Assembly (NCBI GenBank): GCA_038373885.1
Contig: JAWZYV010012282.1
Span: forward strand, 164,065 to 228,064
Source of the DNA: Cheiracanthium punctorium
Taxonomy: Eukaryota > Arthropoda > Arachnida > Araneae > Cheiracanthiidae
DNA length: 64,000 bases
Reading direction: 5' to 3'
Positions 24,338 to 36,395 of the stretch are shown here, piece after piece; the stretch's first letter is position 1, and every line of letters starts with the position of its first letter. The notes beneath the pieces were generated by a model. It ran no database searches. It saw nothing but the letters and a program-made list of their open reading frames with translations, and had not been told where the DNA came from. The position numbers and the translations under genes are program-made.

Positions 24338-24345
24338 GTTTAAAA

Positions 24346-26083
24346 CTTTTTCGGCTAAAATTGTCCACAGACACGTCAATAACATTCTTTGCATGCTGTA
24401 GATGTATTTTTTTGTGTACGCCAACTGCACAAATAAAAACAGCCGTTTTATTGAACTCTAAAGCAAACCCATTTTGGTCAATAAACTTTTGCTTTAGATA
24501 TAAAACGCCGAAATTGATTGAGTAAACAATCTTTAAATCTTCAGTTGTTGTGATATAATGGGTTAAGAAAAAAAATTCCTCGTGTAGCTTTTAAATTTTT
24601 ACTATTTTAAACAGTGCCTGTCTAATGCTGCACGAAATTCTGAAAATACTGAGTTAGATCATAGTATCAAGTTTTGTCTTAAAAAAAAAAGCTCTAATTA
24701 TTAATATATCTTGACAGTCCAGCATGTAAATATGAATTGGCTTTACGAACGCAAAAAAGAAAAGGAAAATGTCTGATGTGGACATCCAGTGACTTTTTAT
24801 ATCTGTATACGTTTTTAATGCACTTCATTCAAACACAGATAATTACGCGTTAGAACCCCCTTAGAAAGTCCTCCTACCAAAGCACCCCCACACTTGGTAG
24901 ATCGCCCTAGTGTAGCGTTGCCATAATCGCACACATTCACAATTAAACACTGTAAAAAAATGTTTTGAATCGAACAACATTTTCTTAATTCAACAAAATT
25001 TCTGTTAGAACTATTTCAACTGAATAATTTTGTTGTTTTACCAAAATTTTTTAATTAACAAAAATATTTGGTTGAAATAGAGCCAACCAAATTCTTGTTG
25101 AATCAACAAAACATTTTTTTCGTGAACTTACTAAATTTGAAATTGAAATACGATACTTTAAAGTTCGAAAGGTTCTGCAATTTCTTGCTCAATATAACCG
25201 ATATCGCTGAGCTGGATACAGTTTCGGAAATTTATTTTTGGTGCCCAATCAGAAGATATTTAATGCCAAGGCTTTTTTTTTCTTTCTATATAAAGAAGGC
25301 CGCATCAGTACTACATAAAAAAGGGCAGAGTGCATCAACACAAAAGAAAGAGAACAGGGTGAAGCATCTTTCCGCAACTGCTAAACATAAACACCACTCT
25401 CAATTTTTGGTTATCATTGCATTTGGAAAGAATTTACAATCTGAATTTAATACTCTTTGCCATCTTTAACTCCCATCTCTATCCGCAATGCTATTTTAAT
25501 TCTGTTTCTTAAATTACTTTGGCGCTTTTAACTTCTGCAATGTATTTTGTAGGCGCCCTCTGCCGAGAATTCATTTATTTTTCACACCGTTCCAACAGGG
25601 TTTCAATAATATTTATTAGGCTATTGGTTCTCCTTACCTTGCCTCTTTTGGCGAAACAAATTTAAATTTTGGTAAACATGCATTAAAGCTTTACAATCTC
25701 TTCATTTTTTTTGGTGTGGCGATTTATTTGGCGACCGTTCTTTCTATCTCTCAGTTCTGTTGCCAGGTTGGCTTTCGATTTCCACATACCGTTTTCATTC
25801 ACACAACGCTTTTGTCTGCCCAAAAAGGTCCAGGTTTGCCACTGCACTATGGCCTGTAATTTGTACTATTGAAAATGTCAATAAAATATTGTCATGCAAC
25901 TGTTTACCGGCATGGAGTTCCTGGGTATTGCGTATTACAAGACTATACCTCGGCATAATCGAAGCATCTCAAGCTTAAAATAACTATTAATGGACTCTAC
26001 ACTATAACACTTAAAAAAGTATTCGAGTATGAGAGAAATTTCCTATATTAATTTTGTGAGTAACTGATTAATGTTTGAAAAAC
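24346..26083. other. No convincing gene; repeated TTGTTGAATT words
   Basis: Positions 24950-25115 hold several inverted and direct TTCAACAAAA/TTTTGTTG words after ACACTGTAAAAA, suggesting an AT-rich MITE whose right end I could not define. An open plus-strand frame at 25068-25469 has low-complexity composition and no motif. Confidence 0.45.
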
Positions 26084-26143
26084 TAGGGGCCAAGACTCCT
26101 AGACTCGCTACGCTCGCATTTCGTATGAGGCATTTGGCCCCTA
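26084..26143. repeat. Short palindrome with TAGGGGCCAA ends
   Basis: TAGGGGCCAA and TTGGCCCCTA are exact inverted repeats 40 bases apart. The spacer contains CGCTACGCTCGC. A 60-bp foldback or stem-loop. Confidence 0.7.
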
Positions 26144-27019
26144 AGAAAAGTAAAGTAAAAGTCTTCGTAAAAAAGACATAATTTCAACAAACAAAAACCA
26201 AACGTTGGATCAGATAGAATGTTACCGAGCTACACATTGCTTGGTTTTTCCATTTTGCTTGGAACATAAAAATTTAAACCTCAAACTATTTGTAATCATG
26301 TGAAACGCATTGTACTCCTTGCGTATTAGCCAATTGAGAATTTTCATAATTGGGCGACTTGCGTATATGTAGAGTTAATAATTAGCTCTAAGAAAACAGT
26401 AATTCATATGTTTTCTTTGATAAAAACTACGGAACAGGTAGGATAGCTTGCCACTCATGGCGACTTTTCATTATTGGGCAATTTACACAGGCTCACAACC
26501 TATAATGACTGTTCATTTAAGGTTCCCGGCAAAACGCTATCTATATTTTCATTTATATAATTCATTGCAAATTGGCGTACTTAGCATCACGAATTATACC
26601 ATCTCTTCGCGTTGGCAAATATCCAAAGTGTAATATAACTTCTATAATGGCATAGTGAACGCCGCCCAATATTTCTACTGGTAGCCAATAATCCAGCTGG
26701 ACCGAACCGGCTTTAAAATAATTTGCATTTTAATTATTTTTCATTTTCAAGATAGTAGTTATTCTGCTTTGGAAAAACGAATAATCGCTCATTCTAAACT
26801 CCCGATATCTAAGCGAACTTACTATTTGAAAATTGTCAACTTTGTGTAACACATTTTGAGTTACTTATTTCATATACTTTTTAATTTGGCGTAAAATGGA
26901 TGTCATTCTACTTCATGTTTGACAATTTCACGTGATTCTACATAATCGGAATTGCTTTGTTGCAAAGGAATGAATGATTTTATGCCCAATCTGGCAACCA
27001 TTCTGTTTTATTTTTTTCA
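26144..27019. other. No feature seen
   Basis: Ordinary AT-rich spacer without supported features. Confidence 0.5.
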
Positions 27020-27087
27020 ATTTTTTATTAATATCTTCTAAAATAATTCGATTTTCGAAATATTTTAGAAGATATTAATAAAAAACT
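27020..27087. repeat. Near-perfect 25-bp-arm hairpin
   Basis: A left arm containing TTAATATCTTCTAAAATA pairs with a right arm containing TATTTTAGAAGATATTAA around a short ATTCGATTTTCGAA centre. Looks like a tiny foldback element. Confidence 0.8.
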
Positions 27088-27185
27088 GAACCTTATAAGG
27101 TTCCTCGGAGTTTCCCGCATTCGGGAACATGTTTCTCGAAATTCAAATCCCCACGGTTTAGGAGAAGATCGGTAAACAAGCTCTG

Positions 27186-27417
27186 ACAGCGTCGACAGCG
27201 TCAATAGCGTCGACAGCGTCAACAGCGTCGACAGCGTCAACAGTGGCGACAGCGTCAATAGCGTCGACAGCGTCAACAGCAGCGACAGCGTCAATAGCGT
27301 CGACAGCGGCGACAGCGTCAATAGCGTCGACAGCGTCAACAGCGTCAAGAGCGTCGACAGCGTCAACAGCGTCGACAGCGTCAATAGCGTCGACAGCGTC
27401 AACAGCGTCGACAGCGG
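27186..27417. repeat. 9-bp minisatellite
   Basis: About 25 copies of a 9-mer alternating AGCGTCGAC, AGCGTCAAC and AGCGTCAAT, with occasional AGCGGCGAC. Because the unit is a multiple of three, both strands are open (Ala-Ser-Thr on plus, Leu-Ser-Thr on minus). There is no start context or flanking coding sequence to support translation. Confidence 0.9.
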
Positions 27418-28347
27418 CTTTTACTTTTTTTTAGATTAGAGAGAGAAAAAAAACATACAGTGGATAATAAATATTAGCAAGCTGTTATTATACACTACAT
27501 GATCTATACTTTTTAAAAAGAACAACAGTTTACAATGAAAACGACATAGGAAAATTGACTTGATCTCGAATACTTTTTGTAAGGATGTATGGGTATGTAG
27601 CTTTGTATACGTGCAAAACTGCGCACTCGAAGGTTAATGCAGTAGCGCCGTATTCTGAACCATTCTCCATATCCTCATCCGTGCAAAAAATAACACGGAA
27701 AACACTTCCAAATGTATTCTTTTTAACTAAGTAAAAGATAAATTATCAATAAAGGTGGTCAAAAATAGAACTAATGCCTCAGTATATCATTATCATTACC
27801 GACAACACTCTAGAGAGCATGCCTATGTAGCATCCTATTGTCTTGGTTCCATCGAACGTTTCTCAAATATTCTGCTACACCGTATCATTCCGTATAGCCG
27901 TGCGATGCAGAAAATAATGCTTTGACACTACCAAAAGGCTCAAATAAACGCAATCTGAATGCAAGTACAGAATAATTTGCGAGTCATTAGACAGAAATTT
28001 ATCGGAATCCCAATACCTAGTCCAAGCCGATAAAATTCGAATCATTATCGAGTCGTTTGCGTACCACATTTTGATAGGTCTATTGAATGACCAACAGACT
28101 ATCTTTGTAACTCCTTCTATTGTATAGACCGATCGTAAACATTGACTTTCGCATAGCGGGTTGCACGTATCAGTTGAACTCGGCGAGATTTTGCGGGCTC
28201 TGCTTTCTCGTTAGGAATTAAATTACAATGTTCAGTGGCTAAATTTACAATACCAACAAAGTTTTGCGGTGAAATTCGTGCCGAATGAGTAATTTCTGAG
28301 TAAGCTCTTATGCATATTGTTTCCTTTTTTCGATGATTATTTTAGTA
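27418..28347. other. No feature seen
   Basis: Spacer between the minisatellite and a hAT MITE. No supported gene. Confidence 0.5.
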
Positions 28348-28355
28348 ACATAATG

Positions 28356-28701
28356 CAGCGGTTCTCAATCTTTTAACGTCGTGCCCTCCTCAACAAAGGC
28401 TAACTTACGGTGGCGGCTTCCCCCCACCCCCCACCCTCTCACATTTTTCAGCATACATGCAATTTTTTTAATCTTTAACAATGAACATTGAGTCGAATTT
28501 TCTACAAAGTAATCTTATCAGTAAAGTTTGAATGAACATTTTAAGGGAAAATGGATATAAATTTTTGAGTAAAAATGAGAATAAATAAGATGATTTTTTA
28601 CAAACATGCATCATTACTTGCTCTTTGATTTTTCTCGCGCCCCCCATCCAAACGCTCTGCGCCTTTTTTGAGGGGCGCGCCCCACAGGTAGAGAATCTCT
28701 G
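28356..28701. mobile_element. hAT-type MITE
   Basis: 346 bp from CAGCGGTTCTCAATC to GAGAATCTCTG. Flanks ACATAATG (28348-28355) and ATATAATG (28702-28709) match at 7 of 8 positions, consistent with an 8-bp hAT target duplication that has mutated. The interior is C-rich near the left and has GCGCGCCCC near the right. An alternative right end, GATCGAGAACCGCTG at 29096-29110, matches the left end better but has no matching flank. Confidence 0.65.
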
Positions 28702-29144
28702 ATATAATGAAAACCAAAGCTGGAAGAATTTACACATAAGTAAGTGTACTGAAGTGGACATTTACAAGTTAATGTCCCTATCCAAATGTCTGACTTTCTT
28801 TTACCTACCTTTTACTCTTTGGCAGGTTGCTTTTTCTCTTTTTAGAGGTTATTAGATTTTCATACCTTTTTACTTGTAAGCTTTTTTTATATTTTTATAC
28901 GTAGTCTGGCGCAGTATGTCCTGTTTGGACGTTGTGCCAATAAACCCCAACCAATCAACCATCCAAGTTAATGTCTCCTTCATTTTCACTATAGTTCCCG
29001 GCAAGTCTCCGTAACACAGGGTATCCATAATTAAAGTTTTCCAGTTCAGAGCAGCCAATATTCTTCTGACATCCATGGGTACGTAAAAGAAAAAAGATCG
29101 AGAACCGCTGATCTAACTATATGATTTGCACAAGCATATGTATA

Positions 29145-30040
29145 CAGGTTGGACTTAAACTATATGTCCAAAATGTAAAGAGTGGTAGGAGAGACTAAGA
29201 TGGTTCAGAATCAGGCTGCAATGTGGAGTCCAAAATGTCGTCTTCATATAACTGCCCATAATCACGTTGAGAAAACTGTGGGTCTAAATTCTTAATCAAG
29301 TTTCATAAGCAATGAGCTTTTCTCCGAGACTTTTCATCAACAAAACGAAATAGAATTATTAACTCTTTAGGGACCGTATCGGCCTTGTCGGCTCGCCCAT
29401 ATGTATCCCCGAAACGGCCCAGCTGTATTGGAACCAGTGCTTTCCCTCCCGACTCGGGAGTTATTGATTAGGTTACACCCCTTGAGGTTTGGGAACTTAA
29501 GGAAGAGGGGAAACGGGTAATCCGCGTATCCGACCTCTAATCAATCATCATGGCACCTTTGTACAGGTACACACTGAGCACTGAAAGTAACTGTTCAGTG
29601 TGCAAATACCTTGTCGAAAGCACTTACAATAGATCACTACGGGTTAGCACAATAGGAGGTCTTTCGCCCTAACTGCTGGTCAAGAAAGGGAGGTTCTGAA
29701 CTGTCAAAACTCAGTGATAAAGGAACCGCTTTCCTGAGAAGGGGGAAGACATTTTTCAGCCGTGTCCTTGGGAAAGAAAGGCTAAGAGATTTTCACGGGG
29801 CTGGGAACTAAAGAGTTAAACTATCCGTTTTAGTTAGGTTCTTTCTACTAAAAAGTGCGTTCGTTTTTGGAAAACGAGGCTCGGGGAGCTCACCGTTGCT
29901 TCAACATTTCTTCCAAAGGGATTATTAACAGGTACATGAAGACCACGTTTTCGACCTCTCATTGCCATGTGATCCTGAAGAGTCCTGGTCCCCTCTCTAC
30001 CACTCTTTGCATTTTTGACATATAGTTTAGGACCAACCTG
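29145..30040. mobile_element. Mariner/Tc1-type MITE with a nested insertion
   Basis: Ends CAGGTTGGACTTAAAC and its complement finishing GGACCAACCTG form terminal repeats of about 48 bp with few mismatches, flanked by TA on both sides (29143-29144, 30041-30042). TA duplication and CAGG ends indicate the Tc1/mariner superfamily. Without the nested TTAA element the length is about 440 bp. No transposase is encoded. Confidence 0.8.
29363..29815. mobile_element. TTAA-flanked element nested in the mariner-type MITE
   Basis: 453 bp between TTAA at 29359-29362 and 29816-29819. Ends CTCTTTAG and CTAAAGAG are exact inverted repeats of 8 bp. The sequence is unlike the abundant palindrome MITE, so it is a second TTAA family. 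GC is noticeably higher than the host element. Confidence 0.75.
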
Positions 30041-30469
30041 TACAGGGACTGTTTTAGGGAAGGGTACTGGGGCCACGGTCGCGGGACCCCCCAAATAAGT
30101 TCAATTGTAACGCTTGCGATAAATTAAACAGTTAAAACCCGTAATAGATTCAGACTGTTTTGGCTTTATGTTGAATGGTAGATATTTTATTAAAGCGCTT
30201 ACTATTCCAATTAAATTTAAGTGTGTCTTATTAAGCAGAAGATACCAAGTACCTTGTTCAAAATATTGTTAATAGCCTTTATGGTTCTTTCACAGGAGTG
30301 CCCAATAGTATTCGAATACGTTACGCTGTATGGTAGGTCATTAATTAAAACGTACTTTAGAGATATTCGGCTGTTTCAAACGTAAACTAAAAATAAAAGG
30401 ACATGTGCTACAAAAGAATGTTCTCGATCAAAAAAAGTCTAATTCATAATTCTGTCACGGGTTCTCAAT

Positions 30470-31124
30470 CAGTGGTTCCAAAACTTTAGGGCGCGCCCCT
30501 TTCGGGGGACTCAGTCATAGAGTGTGGACAGGAGCAGGGGGGGGAGGGCGAGAGAAAAACGGGTAAACAGCGAGTAATAATGCGTGTTCTAAAAAGTCAT
30601 CTTTTTCATTCTTTTTTCGATTCTAAAACATGTCTAATTTCGTTTACAATGCTTATTCAAACTTTACCGATAGCATTATTTTGTAGCAAAGGCGACTCTA
30701 CGCTCATTGTTGAAGAATTAATAACTGCGCGTGTGCTTGAGGATTAAAGGGTCTCAGCCCGCGCCCGAACCGGGCTCGGGCTCTGTTGTTCACGATTCTG
30801 TTCGGGCTTGGGCTTGAGGGAAATTTCTCCTTTATTGAACATACTCCTTGGATAAAATTTTTAAAAAGTGATTCGTGGGAGAATTAAACGTACTTCTAAA
30901 ACAAAACAAAACAAAAATAATTTGCACAAACGGCAAAATTTATGATATTCTACCAGTGAAGTAATTGACTTTTATTGATCTATTATCTTAAATTTCGGGC
31001 TCGTGCTCCGACTTAAGTAATTCCCTCGGGCACGGGTGGGCTCTAATTAAAAGCACTCCGAACTCATCATTAATGTGTGCCGAGAGGAATGTGAGGCACA
31101 ATATTAAAAGTTTGGGAACCGCTG
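30470..31124. mobile_element. Probable hAT-type element, no clear target duplication
   Basis: Starts CAGTGGTTCCAAAACTTT and ends AAAAGTTTGGGAACCGCTG, an inverted repeat of about 18 bp with two or three mismatches. The interior has a G-rich left end and CGGGCTCGGGCTC-type repeats near 30765-30785, with a partial counterpart near 31000. Flanking 8-mers differ, so it may be old or rearranged. Confidence 0.6.
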
Positions 31125-32357
31125 CCTTAAAGAATTACAACAGTACATTACGGTCTGTGGCATTCGAATATCTATAAAAAATTACTTTTCCTTTAGCGGA
31201 TGGCAATGACTTTTAAGTGTCATTCACAAGTTTCCGCAAGGTTACGCAAGTGATGATTTAGCTTTTTGAGGTTGTCCCCGAATTTAGGCCCAAAAGCTGT
31301 TGCGTTGAAATGTGTTTTATAGTACATGCATTTTTCTTGAGTTATCTTTCTCGCTTCATGAATGGAGTTTTATATTTCAGTTGGAACTACGTTTGGAGGG
31401 TCGCCGCTAAAGGGCCGTTTTAAAACTAAAATTACCGGGCAGTGTTTGACAACCCTCTTCACTCTGACGGTCTACGTCACTTTATGAAACGTCTGGCGCG
31501 GTTACGTGCGCAACATACCGTAATTAGTTTTCGCCCACGCTTTAATTGGCAGATTATCCGTGTCTCCAATAATCCGCTTAATATTAAATTGCAGTATAAA
31601 ATGTCCCTTTTCACACGAAGCTGTGTGAAAAGGAGTTGTCGATAACCTCCATTTTGTACTGATGACTCCCTCGGCAACCATTAATTTCTTATTTTTCCTC
31701 TTGGAGAACGTTATGAAAAGCCTTAATGGAAATTCTTATGAAGTTGTCAAAACTTGCGTTCTTCAAAACTTTGTTCCCGTATCATTTATAAAAGGGGGAG
31801 AAGGTTTCTCCAAATTATTCTTCTCCGCTACAACGTCAGTCATTTTGTTCTCTAGAAGATATATTCTTTCTCAGAGATCTCCTCACATGTACAACTTTTA
31901 TTATCGGAAATGTTATTTGCGCGCACTTAATACCGTTCATTTTTGAGGCTGTTTCTTTTAAAAAGCAATGGGTATCCGAGACTTTTCAAATGCTATAAAA
32001 CAAAAATAATGCCAAACATTCGAAAAATAAACAAATAAAAATCTCGAACACTTTTACATTTTAAATACGCAACAAAGTGTTATATATTAAAAGAGTACCA
32101 TAATCCATGCGTCGTCCCTATTTTTCTTCCTCATTGTATAAAGTTGGAAAATGTATCATTATTCATGAGTGAGCCGTACTGTTATTCTTTGTTCCATAAA
32201 ATACTTTGGAATCAAAATTTGCACTAAATTCGCGTTCTAAAATTGTTGTACGATGTTCGCCAAGCATATTCCATCTATTACGTCCCTATTATGAACACTA
32301 TTTGGAATGTACATCTGATTTTGAGATTCCACAGGTTGGTGGCTTGAGACCCTGAGC
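31125..32357. other. No gene; one hairpin inside
   Basis: Apart from the hairpin at 31606-31633, nothing is supported. Short overlapping frames on both strands near 31442-31677 do not look coding. Confidence 0.45.
31606..31633. repeat. Perfect 11-bp-arm hairpin
   Basis: CCTTTTCACAC and GTGTGAAAAGG are exact inverted repeats around a GAAGCT loop. Confidence 0.8.
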
Positions 32358-32385
32358 CAGGAGGCTGTCGTCTCGATTGTTCGGA
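32358..32385. repeat. 28-bp exact match to 4036-4063
   Basis: Identical 28 bases centred on GGCTGTCGTCTCGATTGTTC occur in the same orientation 28 kb away, with weak similarity continuing to the left only. Probably a fragment of a dispersed element. Confidence 0.75.
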
Positions 32386-33462
32386 AGATGTACATGCTAA
32401 TCCAAGATGTGTGTTTATCTTGTTCCATAGAACACACCTTCGGAATTGAAATCTACATTAGAATCGCCTATTAAATCAGGTTTACAATTTTCGTCACGAA
32501 TGTTCTTACTACATACTTCTCCTTTTGTAATAAACTGTAGGATTTACCAGTTCCTAGCCAAACATGAAAGATATCGCCAAGCTAGATTCAGATTGTGGGT
32601 AACTTACTTATCGGTTAATCATAGACAATTGCAAACCTCCGTGAGTTCTAACATTTTATCCCCCCCCCCCCAAACACACACACACACACACACAACCTCT
32701 CTGTCTGACAAACCATTTGAAAATTGCGATGAAAACGCGTCGACGTCTACAAATTCTGTCGCATAGAAATACCCGAGGGAATGGAATAGCAGTCTCGTGC
32801 AAATTAACAGTACTTCTTCATACTAAGTACTGTCAAAGTTGCATTCACTGTCAATCCATTTATGTCATGCAACTTTCAGAAAAATTTCTCAAGCGCAAAA
32901 ATTCAGAAGAAAAAATTTCTTGAGCAAGCCCTTGAAAATACAACAAATCGTCGTCTGTTTGGAGAAGTATTCCAAACTTTAATATGTCCAAGATTCTTTG
33001 CAGAATGTCTCTTAATTCTTGTATGTGTGGCAACTGGCAACGCACATAAAATTTTGTGTTTTGTTTAATAAGTAGTTCCTTTTGTAGATATAAAAAAATG
33101 GCTGTGAATAAAATTGATATTATCGAATGTATTTAGCACAGTTAAGTTTTTTTTTTAATTCTTTCTTTTTCAGCCTTCAGCCACCTTATATGTTTACTGT
33201 CTGTAATCGCGCACAGTACAGCTTGTAATGTGACGGTCCTTTATTCTTTAATTTTCACCTAGCGCAACAGAATTCTTAAAAAAGCTCTTCAAATGTTGGC
33301 TTATTTTTTAAGAAAGTTTCCTTAAAATTCACTTTCGTTCCATAGAACAGATACAAAGTGATCCACTTAAAAGAGTACCCATTACTTTTTCCTCATGACC
33401 CTTTAATCTGAAGGATGTGGCAACTATTCTAACACTGAAGTATATAATTGTTTGGAACTTCT
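32386..33462. other. No gene; C-run and CA microsatellite
   Basis: A run of C followed by an (AC)n tract occupies about 32660-32694. The rest shows no supported feature. Confidence 0.55.
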
Positions 33463-33466
33463 TTAA

Positions 33467-33655
33467 CCCTTTGAGGCGCAACCCTTTCCCAATGCTGAAA
33501 AAAGGGCAGCCGTTGCCATCGCTCGACTGAACGACCAGCAAGAGCGCGGACGATCGAAACGTTCATCGCGTGCCACAGATCCAGAAACCCCTTTTTTGAC
33601 TGCAGCTGGCTGTGCCGGCACAGCCAGATGCGTCAAAAAAGGCTTTCTCGATCTG
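33467..33655 (-). mobile_element. TTAA palindrome MITE, copy 7 (truncated)
   Basis: Begins CCCTTTGAGGCGCAACCC after TTAA at 33463-33466, runs through one palindrome arm and the GCTGGCTGTG centre, and stops abruptly near 33655 in the second arm. The other terminus is absent. Confidence 0.85.
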
Positions 33656-35479
33656 CTCACCAGATTGTAAAGCGAGTTGTAAAGGTAGTTATTACGGACG
33701 CTAGAAAAAAACCTTCCAAGAAATATATTTATTGATTTCAACTTCAAAAATATAACTCCACTTTCAGTTTTCATTACATAACGAAATTGGAATAGTATTT
33801 TCTTCTAAAAACGTGCGAAAACTTTTCGCAATCGAAAGATTTCGTTTCCCTGGGAACATCCCCTCTCATATTAATGCTTCATGCTGAAAAAATCCTTTGT
33901 TTGTGAAAAAATTTAAACTGGGTTGTCTAGGAAAACTATTTTAAAGGAATTGGAATAGCGCGCCATTATTCCTTCAAAGCCTGATGACCGCGATTTAAGT
34001 ATGACGTCATTATCAGTTGCGACACCTAATTTTGTCACGCAAATGATTCACTTTTTTGACTCTCGGATATAAAATAGAGAAGGAAAAAGCGAAAAATCGC
34101 TTGAAATTTTGAATACGGATAGATTTTCAGATTTTTGAAGTAGCACAGATTATTTTCTTTATTTTTACACTTAATTATCTAAAATTTCATGTGTATCTTA
34201 AAAACGGTGTAGATTTTATTACATGTTTTGTGCTTAACTTTTTAATCGTTTTAAAGTAATATGGTGGTAAAAGTGTTATCTTGGAATGGTTGAACCTGAA
34301 TTGTTTCAGATTCAGTGAGAAAGGAATCTGCATAACAATATTGTGAGAAAAATTAGGGTCATAAGGAAAGTAATAAAACGCATGCATATTTTGTAAATTG
34401 AATAAAAGTTTCGTAAAGTATCAAACGAAATGTTTTCTATTTCGAAATGTAGAATGCATTTTTGAATAATGCATTCAATAGCGTAATACCAAGTATGGAA
34501 TGCTTGCAATAGCGTAAACTTCACTAATTACACTATTTTGTAAAAACAAATATCTATTGTTGAAGAATAAAAAACAAAATACATGCTAAAAAATGTGAGG
34601 GGGGGGGCTGTGCCAGCGTAATTTAGCATTTGTTTGGGGGGGGTGATGTTAAAAGGTTGGTAACCGTTGGTTTAAGCAATTGATCTTACCACATTGCACA
34701 CCCTCTCAAAAAGAAATTCGAGTGAAAGCAAAATTTCCTCTTTCCGGTTTGCAAGTATCTAGTTAGTTTCTGAAAAACGCACAACTCCAAAGAATTGCGA
34801 AAAATTGTAATTATACATATCACAAAATATGAAATAGATTAAGTAAGGAACCAACATATACCAAGTTTGGCTTTTACTCGAATGCATTTTTAAGAGGTTG
34901 TACTTTGTAAAAAAGAAAAATATACAACACATGAAATCATGCATTACTTAATTATGCTTATAAGAGGATACGATAAGTAGTATTCCTGAAATAATTAAAG
35001 ATTTTTTCAAAGAAAATAAAAACACATTAACGTGTGTAAGGAATGTTTTATTTCTTCAAACAATTACATAGTAAATTTGACACATTAATTTTAGTAGACA
35101 TAGTAATTTTGACATTGAATTAGAATAGCACAAAAATTTCAAGTATCATACAATGTTTTACAGCATTTTAAAGTATATGAAGTTCGATGTTCTACAAATA
35201 TTGTGCGTTGAAACTACTTATCTGAGTTTTATAGAGCTGAAATAAGTTTTACTGTGTTATGGAAATCGTGTACTATAACTGTAATTTTAAAGAAATGCGT
35301 TCGTGGACTTCAAGGTTGATTTTGATAGTGTTTAACGACTCAAGTGTTTTCATACTTTACAGACCTTGGTTGTTTGCAATAACATACTTTCATGGATTAA
35401 AACTTTCACAATATTTTTGTGCCACTGGCTTTGGAGATTCCATGTCCAACTTTGCAAATCAAAACTTTCCTGCCTCAGG
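33656..35479. other. No gene; possible decayed hAT end
   Basis: AT-rich. Near 34600-34670 two G-runs and the string AAAAGGTTGGTAACCGTTGG resemble the right end of a hAT MITE, but no left end was found. Confidence 0.4.
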
Positions 35480-36395
35480 TTACTGTGATTAGTCCATCGT
35501 ATTCACTGTCTTTCTAAATGATCTCCCCAACATCTTAACTCCTGATGGTTTGACTGACACAGCCATTTTTTGCGGATGAGCTCGCTATTTAGTGCAGTGC
35601 ATCAAAAAGGCACCAGTACAGTTCGAAGTAGCTAAATGCTACTTCGAATTCAGCTCAGCACACTATAATGAGACTTTAGAAATGCTAACTTTTATGAGCC
35701 CAATTTATTATACCGTACTTGATGTCAGACTTGACCTGGTTTTGAATACGACAAAACAGGATCTTGATCCAACTTTGAACCATTGCCGTGGAGACTATTA
35801 ACTTGCGCTTTCCTCCCTACGAATGGCTTCACATCTGTACCGATGAATCCCTGGTGTATTTTTCTCGGGTAGATGTCGCTGGTGTTTTCAGTGATTATTT
35901 TTCTATTTACCTCCTTGTTGGATCATATAGCGCTTATTTTGATGGCAAACTTGAAGCTATTTATATAAGCTTGCAGGAATTTGCTGTTCGTCTCGGCCCA
36001 TTTGATGGATCAGTGATATTCTCAGATTCTACCTCTGTTCTTCAGGCTTTGCCAAACAACCAGATCGATTTTCTCGAGTACAGAGTTGCAGGGAGCTCCT
36101 GAAGAAGATGGAGGGAATCGTTGATTTCCGATGGGCACCTTCCCATTGTGGTCTCACAGGAAACGAGAAGACTGATTTTTGTCCCAAAAAGTTACTAGCA
36201 CTCTTCAGTTGTCTTGTAGAAATATGCCTCTTTATTCTGATAAAGTAGAAATTGCGAGAATCTTCAAGAAATAATTCCGCCATCTATCCCGCAGGAGGCT
36301 GGAGGTAAGCTTTGGAGTGTGCTATGTCAATCTCACTGAGTTACAGATTCAGCCCGAGCTTCTGCAATGGCCATTTTTAAGCTTTTAGCATTTTT
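35480..36395 (+). pseudogene. LINE pseudogene: RT remnant plus RNase H, copy 1
   Basis: Positions 35500-35580 translate to a trace of reverse transcriptase (FLNDLPNIL and AIFCG where the catalytic ADD box would follow). From 35788 a 104-codon frame reads TDESLVYFS, then GKLEAIYISLQEF, then FSDSTSVLQAL, the order expected for the RNase H domain carried by Jockey/I-type LINEs: catalytic D, E and D motifs, followed after a frame break by WAPSHCGLTGNE. The usual TDGS motif is TDES here. Several stops and shifts make it dead. It lies just beyond the 3' end of the minus-strand host-like gene. Confidence 0.7.

Noticed and set aside
25068..25469. 133-codon plus-strand frame as a gene
   Set aside because: Low-complexity composition, begins in an AT-rich repeat, has no domain, splice sites or start context.
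27028..27402. 124-codon minus-strand frame rich in LSTLLT
   Set aside because: It is the minisatellite read on the reverse strand plus unrelated flank.
27186..27417. CRISPR-like appearance of regular short repeats
   Set aside because: Units are 9 bp with no unique spacers and the genome is eukaryotic; it is a minisatellite.
28870..29110. A larger hAT element ending at GATCGAGAACCGCTG (29096-29110)
   Set aside because: The end matches the 28356 left end well, but the flanking 8-mers do not match, whereas the shorter pairing at 28701 has a 7-of-8 match.
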